Made by a program: the position numbers and the translations under genes. Shown in pieces: positions 11,891-24,397 of a stretch of 64,000 bases of DNA. The DNA comes from Cucumis sativus. Taxonomy: Eukaryota > Streptophyta > Magnoliopsida > Cucurbitales > Cucurbitaceae. Every line of letters begins with the position of its first letter. The stretch's first letter is position 1. The notes under the pieces are model-generated. The model was not told where the DNA came from, searched no databases, and saw nothing but the letters and a program-made list of their open reading frames with translations. Location: positions 3,100,001 to 3,164,000 of the forward strand of contig NC_026661.2 of the NCBI RefSeq assembly GCF_000004075.3, read 5' to 3'.

Positions 11891-13873
11891 ATGGAGTCCA
11901 ATTTGGATTGTTTTCTCCATTGCACAACACCAGTGGTTCAATCCCAATTCCTCCCGAAGGTAAGAATTTTTTATTTTTTTGATCTCTTTTTCTTTGTTTG
12001 TAATGGGTTTTGATTGAATTTCAAAAAATTTCAGACTGAAATTAGGAATCTCAATCGTTTATGGCATCCATGGGAGAGAGAAAAAGTGGAATATTTCACT
12101 CTAAGTGATCTCTGGAAATGCTTCGATGAATGGAGTGCTTATGGAGCCAAAGTTCCAATCACTTTAAACAATGGAGAAACATTAACTCAATATTATGTCC
12201 CTTATCTCTCCGCTATCCAAATTTTCACTGGTTTTAGGTAGTTTCTCTATTTCTCTCTAAATCTAAACCGAAAAATTCATGATTTTAAAGAATTGCTCTG
12301 TTTTTCAGGGAAGAAACAGAGTCTGGTGATGGAGATACAAGGGATTCTTACAGTGATTGTTGTAGTGAAGAGAGTGATAGTGATAAATTATGGAGATGGG
12401 AAGGAAGTGGAAGCACTTCTTCTGAAGATGGAGGATCTGAACAAGAAGCATTCTTGCATTTAAATGATCGCTTGGGTTATCTTTATTTTCAGTTCTTTGA
12501 GAAATCAACTCCATATGGAAGAGTACCTTTACTGGATAAGGTAATAGTCTCTAAATTCTTTAACTTGTTGTTTTTATCAGACAAACTTAACGATAAATAA
12601 AGAGAAAAAGCAGAAGAAAACAGAATCTTTTTTAAACTTTGGAATTGGACTAAACTAAGCAACTTGGACAATCTTTCTCTCTCTCTCTCTCTTTTTTTTT
12701 TTTTTTAGCTTGTGTGATGAATAGTATAGCTCTGTTTTGGGGAATTTTAATAATGTATTTGTTTTCGTTCTTGTTCTTGTCTTGTCCATAAGAACTATAA
12801 AAGAATGGAACTTTAAAATTTAGAGATTCTTGATTTGAAATTATTATTCGTCCCTTTTTAGATCAATGGATTAGCTCGAAGATTCCCAGGTTTGATGACA
12901 CTTAGAAGTGTGGATCTGTCGCCAGCCAGCTGGATGGCTGTGTCATGGTATGGTTCTAACTCTGTTTTCTTTCTTTGTGGAGTATTGCTTTTTTGTAAAG
13001 AGAATGAATGAATATTTCTTTTTTTTTTTTTTGATGATTTGAGACCATTTCTTTAGGTACCCAATTTATCATATTCCTATGGGAAGAACTATCAAGGACT
13101 TGTCCACTTGTTTCCTCACTTATCATACTCTATCATCTTCATTTCAAGGTACTCTTTTCTTCTTTCAACCAATTCTATTTTTGATACTGTACTGAATTAT
13201 GATCCAATTCCAAAACCCTGAGTTGATGAAAAGTAGCCAAACACATGATATCCATATTAGCTTTAGAAATTAAAAATGACGAGCTAGATAGGATTTTTTG
13301 GTTTGGTACCATCCTAAATAACCAATAAATTATTCCCAAAATTTTCATGTTTAGATCCAACTTTTGAAAACAATCAGTTTTTTTAAGAAAATCAAGCTAA
13401 TAAAAAACTTTGTCGCTCATTGTTTTGTTATCCACTCTCATTGACATGGGTAAGAAATCATAAAAAAATATAGTTCTAAGAAGATTTTTCTTCACCTAGA
13501 ATTTGACGTGCAAAAATTGAAAAGAAACCAACATAAATTTCAAAAACAGGAAGCTAAAAACCTATTGAAGATGAAGTTAATCATCTATTCATAATGTTAA
13601 CATGGAGAAGCTGTGTGTGTGGTAGATATGGATATGGAGGAGAATGGGGGAGGAACGAAGAGGCGACAAAGGAGAGAAGTACGGGAAGGGATACCAGTGA
13701 CAGCATTCGGGGTGGCGACTTACAAGATGCAAGGGAACCTGTGGGTGGCGGGCAACGGTGGTCGAGACCAGGAGAGGCTAGTGTCGCTGTCGAGCGTGGC
13801 AGAGTCATGGTTAAAGCAATTGAGGGTCCAACACCATGACTTCAACTATTTCACAGGCCTTCGTCGTGGGTAA
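11891..13873 (+). CDS. DUF789 family protein, six exons
   Basis: Exons, all joined by GT-AG and in phase: 11891-11959, 12035-12237, 12309-12540, 12862-12947, 13057-13148, 13626-13873 (stop at 13871), giving 309 residues. The protein begins [14 protein letters not shown], continues with [20 protein letters not shown] and a [15 protein letters not shown] segment, then an acidic Ser/Asp/Glu-rich linker (exon 3), a [10 protein letters not shown] segment, [20 protein letters not shown], and a C-terminal half from exon 6 ending near FNYFTGL. This order is that of the plant-specific DUF789 family (Arabidopsis At1g03610/At4g03420 type), whose biochemical role is unknown. No signal peptide or membrane span is apparent. 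The last intron (477 bases) is the longest. Exon boundaries were set by reading-frame continuity and family motifs. The exon 5/6 junction (CAAG|AT) is the least conserved part. Confidence 0.9.
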
Positions 13874-14705
13874 CTCAATGAATCAATCACATATCATTAT
13901 CGTCCACCCACAATACATACAGTCCTTTAGTTTTATTTTTCTTTTTTTGAAAAGTTGAAGCCTTTTTTTTTTTTTTTTCCTTTTCTTCCTTTCTTCTTCA
14001 TGAGGTCCATCAAAATGCTTAAGAAACTTTGGTTGAGGTACATCAAACATAAAAAGAAAAAGAAAGAAAGAGAAAGAGAGACTAATAGGAATTGTTGTGG
14101 AAAAAAGCAATGGTTTGTAGCCATGAAAAATGGCTTCAAATGGTCTACTCTATCAAAGTAGGCTTGACATATTATTTCATCACATCAATTTCATACTCTT
14201 AAATATTATTGATCTTAATGTATCAAAGTTACAATCATATATAGTGATGGTTTGTTTCTGGTTTATATAGAAAGGTTGTTGATAGTTTGAAGAATATATA
14301 TAAACCGTATATTTCACATGTTTAATTTTGACTAAAGAACCTATTAATTGAGAACTAAATTCTCCCAAGAGAATAAATATTGTTTTGAGATTGATGTTGA
14401 CCATACTAAGATATCAATAACAAAAGAGAGTTTCAAAAAGTTCTCTTCAACCATTTAAATGCATTACCATGAATAAATGTTCATTATAGGTTCAAATTCT
14501 ATTTTTGAATTTGTTGATAATTGTTGCTTTAATATATGATCAATGGTTGCATTTTTGTTATAAGTTACAAAAGCAATGGTAAGGTAAGTATGTGTGTGCT
14601 GCCATGTTTGAGACATAGGGTGATATTTTTCTTTTAAAAAAAGTTCTTTTTAACTACAAACATTGGTGAGAACTTGAACCCAAAATCTCTTAGATCTTAG
14701 AAACA
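13874..14705. other. Intergenic; no gene recognised
   Basis: 3' flank of the DUF789 gene, with a poly-T/poly-A-rich section at 13930-14080 that generates spurious Lys- or Phe-rich frames. Nothing else is supported. Confidence 0.55.
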
Positions 14706-15640
14706 TATAGGTGCTAACACATGTCATTTCAACATATTTTGTCCTCACTCACGTGCATCTTATGAAAATTCCTAGAAGGTCACTCAATAAAGAATTGCTA
14801 AACTTTGAAGTTCCTATAGTTGAGCCACAAAAAATAAAGATGTACTTTGTTTTGTATTGGTAGTAACTTTCAATTTTTTTTAAAATTTCTCAATTGTTCT
14901 TTTATGTCCTTAAGATTCCTCTAATTCAGATGTGATATTGGTTCAGTCATGTTGTCATACCCTTACCCGAAAACGCGTCCCTCTCCCTCGCGCTTTGAGC
15001 ATGAATGCGACTTGGGTAGCTCGAACGCTCCTTACGAAGCATTAGAACGGTTGAACTTTTATTTAATACCTTACTTGAACTTAAAACGCATCGCCAAGAT
15101 GTCTAATCCTTTAAACTTAAACTTCTTAAATTAAGCAAGTAGTGCGTTTTGAAACTCAAAACTAATAACTTGAGATAATTAAATACTAAACATCACATCA
15201 ACCTTTAATTATTGATTTTTCGAGGACATTAAACAATTTCCGCACATAAACTACTGATCTGGTTCAGTACGTTAGATTCGTCCTCTATCTCTATCATCCT
15301 GATCACCCCTTCTTGGACCTCTCCATGACGATTTTTCCTAACATTCACAACCAACTCTTTTTTGTTCTAAAACCTAGACTTTGATACCAACTATAAAGGC
15401 CCAACACCATCATCTTTGCTTGTTTTAAAGGCTTATCATAATAAAATTTGTCCTTTATGATCAATATGGTTTGTCCTCACTCACATGTATTCTAAGAACA
15501 TTTTCACTAGGCCACCCAACATACAATTGCTTCAAGCTAAACACACTTAACTATGAAGATCTTATAATTGAACTATCGTAAAGGAATACGCACCCGGATT
15601 AACTTTCAATTCTCTTTTAAGTCTTTCCTAAACTTATATT
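14706..15640 (-). mobile_element. TRIM-like non-autonomous LTR retroelement, degenerate
   Basis: Two related segments, about 14706-14950 and 15392-15640, share a co-linear series of blocks (gtcctcactcac..., ...ggtcactcaa / ggccacccaa, aattgct, gaccc/gagcca, taactttcaatt). Between them lie about 440 bases without a retroviral-type coding frame. Directly inside the right copy, on the minus strand, is TTGGTATCAAAGTC, which resembles the initiator-tRNA-Met primer binding site (TGGTATCAGAGC). Inside the left copy is a purine-rich GCGAGGGAGAGGGA tract suited to a polypurine tract. The layout LTR-PBS-short internal-PPT-LTR in minus orientation is that of a terminal-repeat retrotransposon in miniature. 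The copies have diverged, the right one decaying into TA-rich DNA, so the ends are approximate. Family and activity are unknown. Confidence 0.5.
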
Positions 15641-18600
15641 ATATTATATTATGAAAATAATAATTTATATTATATCCTATGAGATATATCATTAATATAA
15701 TTGTAAATGGTTGATTTAATCCTTACCTAGGTGATGGCAATATCTAGACTAAATATATCCAAGCAAGGTATATATACAAAATCTTAAATAGCTTTTAATA
15801 CTATTATTCCATTTAATTACACTTCAAAATAAGTAAATGTGATGGTGGTGATACCAAAACCTATCACACCATAGGATATAGATGGTGGAGATATATAGTA
15901 ATTAAATTAAGTTCACTTCATTAATTTTTATATACAATTTGCATCTGCAATTTGCCATTTGCTACAAATTAAGCTAATTAATTTTGCTTAAAGAATAATA
16001 AACTTTAAGAATTAATAATGCCTAATAAATAGTTATTGAACAACAATATATAGAAGTAATAGGCAAGCATCCAAATTAATTTCTCTTTTATGTGAAAAAC
16101 ATAAAGGTCAACTTTTAAACAACTTTGTTTTTCCAATAGTCAACATCAACCAAATCCTATTTTTTATTTTTATTTCTTTTTCTCTTTTTTAATATGTTAT
16201 TTATTATCATACTTGTTCAACTCTTAATATATACATTACTTCACCTCTAATTTTATTAGTTTGTTATTTCTTTTCTTTATTGATTAAAAAAGAAAATCAA
16301 AATTTAAAGAGTAAAATTCAATTAAAGATAACAAAGTGAAAATAGACTTCATTTTTTTTTAAAAAAAAGTAATAATAGGAGAAAGAATAAGTTTAATTTT
16401 TAAAACCCGAAAATCAAAATAGTTATCAAAGAACCCCTAGAGGATTAGAGACATTTATTTTCCATTCATGTAGAGGTCACAATTATTTCTCTATGATGTG
16501 CATGGTATTCCCCAATTCATGTAGAATAATTATTGTTATTCATTGCATTGGACATAGCATGATTTTCTCAACTTGTCTTGGATATAGTTCTTCTCTCTAT
16601 ATATAGTTTCCACCTTGGCATCATCAAGCTAGGACTTATGACCCATGCAGCCAAAACCTAATTACTTACTTATTTCACATCTTTAAATTTCTACATTGAA
16701 TGTAAATTGAAAAGTATATCTCTCAACCCAATAACCCTAACCCATAAATTATATACGTTTGTATACTTTTCTACTATTATTAGTACGAGCATTAAATTTT
16801 GTTTAAGTGGTTGGAAGAAGATTAGTGTTTTATATTTGGCAAAGCAATAATCAACTTCTTCGAAATGGTGACTAATTTTTTCCTTTTTCTTTTAAAATAA
16901 TAATTCAAAGTAGACATTATAATTGTATAGAAGAAAGTGTTTAATTAAAACAATATCATGATGTATTTGAAATAATAATTCAAAGTAGCCATTATAATAT
17001 GATATTATCACTAATAATGGTAATTAGATTTGTGATATCAAAATTTTAAATTCAATTCATTTTTGGTTTTACATGTTGATTCGTAATATAAAAAAAATGA
17101 TAAAAAAACTTGAAAGTAAATATAAAAAATTAGGTAACAATCTTAAAAGTATATATATAAGTTCAACTTGAAAATTTTTTCATATACACATAAATATATT
17201 TGGTGTAATTTAACTTAAAATTTGATGAACAAATATCTAAAAGAAAAGCTAATAGTTATACGAGTTTATTAAAGTTGCCAAAATAAGTTTAACATAATGA
17301 TAATTGATATGATTTTTGTCTCTTTAGATCGAAGATTCGGTTGTTATTGTATTGTTCCACTTAGAGCAAGTCTAATGGAAGTTTGTGCATGCTAGTTCGG
17401 AGGGTCTCACTTTTTTTTCTTTCCAATTCCTACATCATTACTAGAGATTTCTCAACATGTGGATTTTGTCCTTAATTTGTTATAAAGTTTTGATGAATGT
17501 ATTTGTGCTCCAACTTTTTAACGAATTATCTTCTTGTTACCTTAAAAAAAAGAAAAAGAAAAAAGTGGTTGAAGACGGGGTGCGAGTGATGTGGGCCTAT
17601 TCTTTGGAGTGTTGGTGGCACTATCATATAAATGTTGGTTAGAGACATAAGAGAGGTATTGAGTGGGTGCTTCAAAGTCATAGGAGTGTGCTCATTAATA
17701 GTGGGAGAGAGCTATATGCAAGCATCTTTTGATGTGTTGTATGTAGCTAGGGTTTGTGTGATAGTGGAAGAGTTTCATGGTGTAATGGTGAGGTTGCTAG
17801 TACCTTTAACAGTAGAGTCGGAATCTGTAACAACTGCTAACTTAGGTTAATTATATTGGTGACAGGGAGAGATATATATTAAGTCTATGGAAGTGCATAT
17901 CATAAGATTCAGGTTCATTATATTAGATGCATGGGTCTCAATTTCATGGTTTGGTCAGATAATTAACTTCTCCTATTTGGTTGTGTTGTTTGGCTTTGTA
18001 ATGGGATGTTATACGTTTTTGGAGAGAAAAAAGTGTACCAAACATCTCTTTTTCAATTTTTCTTGAAACATCCATTTCTCATATACTATATTTATTATGC
18101 TTTTTCTTTCCCTCAAACTTTAAATGTCAAAATTAAAGTGTTCTATTTAATACGTTACTTTTTCAACTGTGTACTACTATAAAATGAACCTAACAATCAC
18201 CTAATAGTTTTCAATGATTGTTGAATTTTACGGTTGGATGTACTCCTCATTGCATATAGGACTACATTATTAAATTCTAAAATGTCATACCTTGTTTATT
18301 TACAGCTTAATATATTGTTTTGATTGATAAATTTACTTAATTTTAGTCTGCATACTTTAATTTCAAATATTAAAATCATTGTACTTTTGTTAAACTGAAC
18401 TATCCTTAAACAAGTTCCTTATTGTTTTTTTTTTCTCAAAAAGAAAATTATTGTATTGACATTTTTAGTATACATTTTAGAAACTTATCCACCTATTGTA
18501 TTTTTTCCATAAAGATATTTTGTTGTGTATAAACTAAACACACTTTAAAATAATTTTTTTTTTTTATATTTGTGAAAAAAAGAATAATGATTGAATTATT

Positions 18601-18939
18601 ATGAAAAATTCAAACAATTAGTATTGAGGTAATTATAAGTTGAAATGAAATCCTATTATTTGGGTATTATTTAATAACTATTGAGTATTATAAATATGTA
18701 AATTTAAACAACTATTATTTACGCCCTCTTTCTTATTTAGATAATTATGGTTATGTTTTGAAAAGAGGTAACTATAGCATCTAATTCAATTATCATATAA
18801 TTTACAAAACACCACTCCCACTCTTCCACCTAAGTATCCAAAAAAAAAAAACTTACAAACTAAAAACTAAAAACTAAAAACAAAAACATTGTACATACTT
18901 TAAAACCGGGCTTGGGTCGGAGCCCAGTCCAAATTTTAG
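15641..18939. other. Intergenic, AT-rich; no gene recognised
   Basis: Contains a short direct repeat (aataataattcaaagtag-type, at about 16898 and 16971) and a more GC-rich patch at 17560-17870 with two open frames that I cannot relate to any protein. The rest is AT-rich with poly-A/T runs. Confidence 0.55.
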
Positions 18940-18948
18940 AAGAAAGTA

Positions 18949-19228
18949 GGGATAGTTGCAAATTTAGCAATTAAATTCATATTAATTAAGTATATAGCAC
19001 AATTTTAAAAAATTTGAAAATATAGCAAAATTTGTCAAATTTTATCAATGATATAAGTCTATCACAGATAGACCATGTTGCAAATATTGGTCTATCACTG
19101 ATATACCATATGAAGTCTATCGGCGATACAAGTCTATCAGTGATAGTTTTGCTATATTTGCAATTTTTTTAAAATGTTGCTATAGCTTTAATTATTATTG
19201 CTAAAATAGTCATCCATTGCAATTTTCC
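18949..19228 (+). mobile_element. Mutator-type MITE-like element, copy 1, with 9-bp TSD
   Basis: A 280-base element flanked by perfect 9-bp direct repeats AAGAAAGTA (18940-18948 and 19229-19237). It starts GGGATAGTTGCAAATTTAGC and ends in a sequence whose reverse complement starts GGAAAATTGCAATGG, so the termini are weakly inverted. Its interior carries repeated palindromic CTATCA(C/G)TGATAG motifs. There is no coding capacity. Nine-base TSDs are typical of Mutator-like elements. Confidence 0.72.
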
Positions 19229-19253
19229 AAGAAAGTAATTGTCTTTTTTTGTT

Positions 19254-19525
19254 GGATGGTTGCAAATTTAGCGATTAGATTCAAAATAATTAATTATATA
19301 ATAACATTTTTAAAAAATTGTAAATATAACAAAATTTGTCAAATTTTATCAATGATAGAAGTCTATCACCGATAGACCATGTTGTAAATATTGGTCTATC
19401 ACTGATAGACCATACGAGTCGATCAACGATACAAATCTATCCACGATAGTTTTGCTATATTTGCAATTTTTTTAAAATGTTGATATATCTTTAATTATTA
19501 TTCCTAAAATGACTATTATTATGAT
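19254..19525 (+). mobile_element. Mutator-type MITE-like element, copy 2
   Basis: Same orientation and content as the copy just upstream (GGATGGTTGCAAATTTAGCGATTAGATTC at start, CTATCACTGATAG core, ...CCTAAAATGACTATTATTATG at the end), 25 bases from it. I could not find a clean target-site duplication, so its right end is approximate and it may be truncated. Confidence 0.6.
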
Positions 19526-19566
19526 TACTCTTGTTGTTTTAAATAATAATAATAAATTAATAATTT

Positions 19567-19829
19567 GGATAATTGTAATTGATAGCCATTTTAGGAAAAA
19601 TAATTAAAGATATAACAACATTTTAAAGAAATTGCAAATACAACAAAATTTATGGTTGATAGACTCATATGGTCTATTAGTGATAGACCAATATTTACAA
19701 CATGATCTATCGACAATAGACTTCTAACATCGATAGAATTTGACAAATTTTATTATATTTGTAAATCTTTTAAAATATTGTTTTATACTTAATTATGTCG
19801 AATCTAATTGTTAAATATTCAACCATCCC
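19567..19829 (-). mobile_element. Mutator-type MITE-like element, copy 3 (inverted), with 9-bp TSD
   Basis: Inverse orientation of the same family. It is flanked by perfect 9-bp repeats TAATAATTT (19558-19566 and 19830-19838). On the minus strand it starts GGGATGGTTGAATATTTAAC and ends ...GATAGCC...CAATTACAATTATCC, matching the termini of copy 1. The core has CTATTAGTGATAG and CTATCGACAATAG variants. No coding capacity. Confidence 0.7.
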
Positions 19830-19838
19830 TAATAATTT

Positions 19839-21027
19839 TGAGCATAAACTCGTCCATTTTTACTCAAAATAACATATACAGAAAATTAGATTTTATTAAT
19901 TGCACCTCAAACTTAGTTTAGGAGTCATTTTCTCTCACAATCTTTTTGCCTTTCAAATATTCAAAAGTGATTCTACAAATTGCAATATTTATCTAATTTT
20001 TTTAGAAAAACCTTTTTCATGTGGAGTAAATTAGTTGGATTATTATTTTATTTGTATATAGTTAGTACTACCTTTTATATCAATTTATATAAAAACAAGG
20101 CTTCTAACAATATCCTAATTTTCTAACTCAAAGGGTCTTTCTTTACAAAAATACTTAGAGTTTGATTCTATCTGTATCTATATCTTTGTGTGAAAAATAT
20201 ACCTAAATCATTTGTAACTTTACAAGGCTTAGGATTAAATAATTCTACAATATAAGCTGGTCGGTTGTGTTGTATTTTTTTTTTTTTTTTTTATGTTTTG
20301 GTTTAATGACTTGGCTTTGTAACTTTCTTGAATGGTTGATTACTAGTTGTGTATTGATAAATGTAATATAACAATATTTTAAAAAATTACGATTATAAAC
20401 AATCAATATCTTTTGAAAATATTGTTATATACGCTAATATTTTGAATCTAATGGTTATAATTGTAACTTATCTTTTTAATTTTCATTCCGCTTAGTATTC
20501 GTCATCCTTTTCCTTCCCTTGCAATATTGTGGTTGGAACCCTGATGTAATCCATCCCCATTTTCATTTCTCTTTACCTTCTCTCATTTTGATTTTTTTGA
20601 AATTTGTGCTAGTTTCCCTTTTTTTTTGGTATGGTTTTCATATTTTCTATGTAAATATATGAATCCTTATCCAAAGACTATATATATATACACACATTGA
20701 TATCATCAAGTTTTGGAAACAATATTTCAGAGTTGAGGACATTATTAAAATCAATACATCACTAACATGAACATATAACAAATATATGTAAGTTGTCAAA
20801 ACGTTACTAAAATGCTCTTTGATTACAACTCGCAAATTACTAAGAAAAACTACAGTTGGTCGATATATTTGTACATACAATGTGTGACGGTCACACTGCA
20901 GTTAGTAGTCTCTAAATCATTGGATATACAATCAAATAAAACTATAACTTTAGCCTTTTTTTTCCTTATACATCCAACCCTGTAAAGTTGCTCCAACGAA
21001 ATTAAGAAAAAAGGGGGGTTTGGATTA
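19839..21027. other. Intergenic; 3' flank of EPF1
   Basis: AT-rich. A weak remnant of the MITE family may lie near 20355-20470 (tataacaatattttaaaaaattac and its near-complement). No gene recognised. Confidence 0.5.
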
Positions 21028-21692
21028 CTAAGGAACAGGATAGGACTTGTTATTGCACATGCATCTATAAGCCATTGGACATGTTTCAGCCTCTTGAAGT
21101 GAAGCACACACAAAGCTTATCATCACTAATCTGCAAGGCGAGCATGAGCCACACGCATGTGAACAATCCGGCAAGCTCGACCCTGCTACTTCAACAGTCT
21201 CAGTCCCTTTTCTCCCCATCCTCGTCATCATCGCTGCCTTCTCTTTCACCACCACCATTGCTGCTTTACCAGAGGATGATGCCGCCCCCTTGCGGTGATG
21301 GCCATGACCTACACATAAAAATTAAATGACAAAATGTTTCAGATATACTTATCTACATATAACAAAATTACTTAATTACGATTTTAGGCGTAAAGAGTTT
21401 AAAAGAGTGTCATATATAAACTAACTAATCCTATTATAACCTCAGTATATAAAACTACTCTCTTTTTCTCCGTGGTGGTAGCTAGCTAGCATGCATATTA
21501 ATTAGTAAACTATGTAAATTTCTCTGCGTACTGTTTACGCTTTTGGTTTTTTCCCGATAGTAAAAAGGAAAAAGAAAGGGTAAAAGAGCGTGAATTACGT
21601 GAGTTTTGTTGAGAAATGCGTCTAGAGGAGATGGGTGTTGAGAATAATAAGAAAGCAATGAAGAGAATAGAAAAGCAAGTGAAAGGCTTCAT
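21028..21692 (-). CDS. EPF1: EPIDERMAL PATTERNING FACTOR 1 (stomatal development peptide)
   Basis: Two exons: 21692-21599 and 21308-21028 (C|GTAATT donor; TGTGTAG acceptor), 124 residues. Residues 1-23 form a hydrophobic secretion signal (MKPFTCFSILFIAFLLFSTP...SSR). A variable basic linker follows, then the mature Cys-rich peptide beginning GSSLPDCSHACGSCSPCRLV and ending CMCNNKSYPVP at the stop. It has eight cysteines in the EPF1 arrangement, including the short loop SLQEAETC that separates EPF1 from EPF2 and from the longer-loop EPFL members. EPF1 is secreted by stomatal precursors, is perceived by ERL1/TMM receptors and enforces one-cell spacing of stomata. A TATA box lies about 95 bases upstream. 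The start is the only ATG giving a signal peptide. In Arabidopsis EPF1 (At2g20875) sits beside ERF053, also found in this window. Confidence 0.96.
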
Positions 21693-21782
21693 GATATTGA
21701 GAGTAGAAGTTGAAGAAATTAAGAAGTAATTAGTTTTTTTAGAGAGAGGGAAATGTGTAAAGAAAGAGGGGAAATGAAGAGG

Positions 21783-21791
21783 ATATATAAA
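21783..21791 (-). promoter_or_regulatory. TATA box of EPF1
   Basis: Minus-strand TTTATATATCC, followed by a CT-rich leader (about 60-65 bases) and the EPF1 ATG at 21692. Spacing and composition fit a core promoter. Confidence 0.55.
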
Positions 21792-24397
21792 GGGAAAGAT
21801 TCTGAAAAACTATGAGAATTGAAGCAAGTCACAGGCCAAAGACAGGTTTTTTTTTTTTAGTGATGAGATCACAGGGAATCCGAGCTTTGCAAAACTATGA
21901 GAACTAAATTAAAAAAGAAGAAGAAACAAAAGATCAGAATAGAAAGTGCCTCCTTAAACGTGAAGAGCCATTAATGCTCCCATTAAATTCATACAAAAGA
22001 AGAAAAAGAGCAAAACAAAGCCCCAAAAATGGTAAATCTTTGCCATGTGGCTCACAGTTTAAGTTTATATCAATAGTTATTATGAGGTAATCAGGTTTCC
22101 AGCATTTTCATTCGATATTAATATATATCTTTTGAAAAAAGTTTGTCAAACTAACCATTTGTGGACATTTTGGACGGACTATACAAAGGTAATATGGATG
22201 CACTCAATAGTAGTTCTCTTATAAAAGCAGATTTAGCTTCATTTGATGATTATAAATTTGATTTCCATACAATCATATCGATGTCTCAGTGATTTTCAAA
22301 TGATCACATTACTTATAAGAATGATATTTGGCATTTAAAAAAGTAATCAATATGGGCAAATTTTACCCCCACAAAAATGTGAGACTAATTTTGTAATCGG
22401 TGATTCCTGTCAATCAGCTACTAAAAGCACATTTCAACTAATTGTTAAATATATACACAATACTACAAAAGTCCAATAAATTTTTGGTAACTTGTACATC
22501 GCAAAAGCTGTTACTGTAAAGTGTACTGAAATTTTGAAATGTATAGAAAAGAGAGGGCAATAAATTTGTATGTTGAGTGTGATGTGAATGCCATTAATGT
22601 AGTTCTGAAAGCTTGTTGAAATTGTTATGGATCTTTGTCTCTTTCATAAATACTCTAACGCCAAGGACCATGAAAAATTAAACCACGAATCTGTTATTAT
22701 AATAGGAGTTATTGTGGCAGAGGACATTAGAGCATGTAGTACTCTCATAATTTCATTCATACCTAGGCAGTACCCATTTTTTAAGAGACGTTTTTTCTGT
22801 TACCTTAGGTTTGTCGGGTGCGATGGTAAAGTTGTTAAAATCACTTTTGTCATGTTTAACTTTGTTTAAAAAAAAAATAGTTAAAAAATTTATTTTCTGT
22901 TTCAATAAAAATAATGTTATATCATTGAAGGAAGAAACTAAACAAAATTATGATTTGATCAACATACACCGTGTGGGCATTTGAGTATAGTTTAATGAAT
23001 AAGATACAAATTATATTATTTTAAAGATTGATAGCTCAATTCTCACCGTACGATTGTTGAACGAAATTATCAACAAATAATTCAATTCTTTTAAAAGTTG
23101 TAGACCTTTGATCTTCGGTAAACATGCAAAAGTGACTTTAAACAAAAAGAGTCGTAGAAAAATCACATCCATTCCTAGAATATTTTTCTTTCAAAATTGA
23201 AAAGGTTGTTGATGGTAATATTGCAAGTTTTGAAAGAACTCAACCAATTACAAAACCTTCCTATCAAGTAATTTATGTTACATATATATATTTTTTTTTA
23301 GATAAAATGACTTCAAAAAGTTAATAAATGATAGACGAATAAAATGATAACTGCAATAGGTAGGTAATGTAGTTCATAATTAAAAGTGTATTGTAACAAA
23401 GTATATAAATGTTGATTGACTCTAGATTTACATCTAAATTACGGTATATTTACAAATTCTACTATATTCTGCTATATTTACTGCTGTTATATTTTTAGGC
23501 AAGTTGCCAGAGGTTTAAATACACACCAACTTTGTTGATTGAACTAAAGAATGAAGAAAAAAAATGTTTGAGATCTTTGTAAAGGGGTGAAACCTTGAAG
23601 GCAAAGCACATTAAATTTTATTATATTATAAAGGTATCACTAAGGTGGTATGATTGAGTCTGAGGGTGCATCCACATTTGTTTCTTAAGGTTTCATTAAT
23701 GTCTTGGTCCAATCTCTCTATCTGTCTCACTCACACCACACCCATAACTCTTCAATACAACATTACATAACAGAAACTAAAATATTAAATAAGTAATGTT
23801 GTAATGTGTTCGGTTGTTTTTGAAATATGTATACATAAATCAAGCTTACATTGTAACTTTTTATATTATTTTCTTTTGTAATTTTAAGTTTAAAGATATA
23901 ACAAGTAAACAAACAACTTGTTTGTAAACTAAAAGTGTATATCTATATATATATACACAATTTAATCTTCAAATAATTCTCAAACTCAACCAAACTCTAT
24001 TTTATTTGATCCATTGCATAACCATAAGTTAAAGTATCCTTTAAAAATAGACATTGAAGCAAATAAATAAAAAGGAAAATCCAACAAAAACACAAAAATC
24101 TTCCATTCATCCATTGATTCAGAATCCACAAAACACATAACAAATCCCCTAAAACAGAGCAATGGCAAACCCAAAAACACCCAAATCCCTTCCATCTTTC
24201 TTCTCTTAATTTGAGTTCCATTCCAAAATTGGCCAAGAAGTTGAGAAAAAGAAAAAAAAATACAACGAACAAACAGACAACAGCCTCTGTTTTTCCCCTT
24301 TCCCCTCATTTTGTTTAAACAAAGCTATGCCCATCAAACGGTCAACGCCCTTCAACTTCATTTTCAAATATATCTCTTCTCCTTTTTCCCCATTCTC
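21792..24397. other. Intergenic between EPF1 and the NHL gene
   Basis: Contains the upstream region of EPF1 and the leader of the NHL gene. An 80-codon open frame at 22627-22869 has no recognisable homology. TA-rich microsatellite-like tracts occur at 23942-23958. No gene or element supported. Confidence 0.55.

Noticed and set aside
13883-14161. Overlapping Lys/Phe-rich frames on both strands
   Set aside because: They derive from the poly-T/poly-A-rich 3' flank of the DUF789 gene.
14949-15134. 61-codon frame (MLSYPYPKTRPSPS...)
   Set aside because: It lies inside the TRIM-like element and has no similarity to gag, protease or polymerase that I can see.
24311-24397. Upstream start extending the NHL protein by 29 residues
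   Set aside because: The extension is hydrophobic and unlike the family. NHL proteins start with a short Pro-rich cytosolic tail, matching the ATG at 24398.
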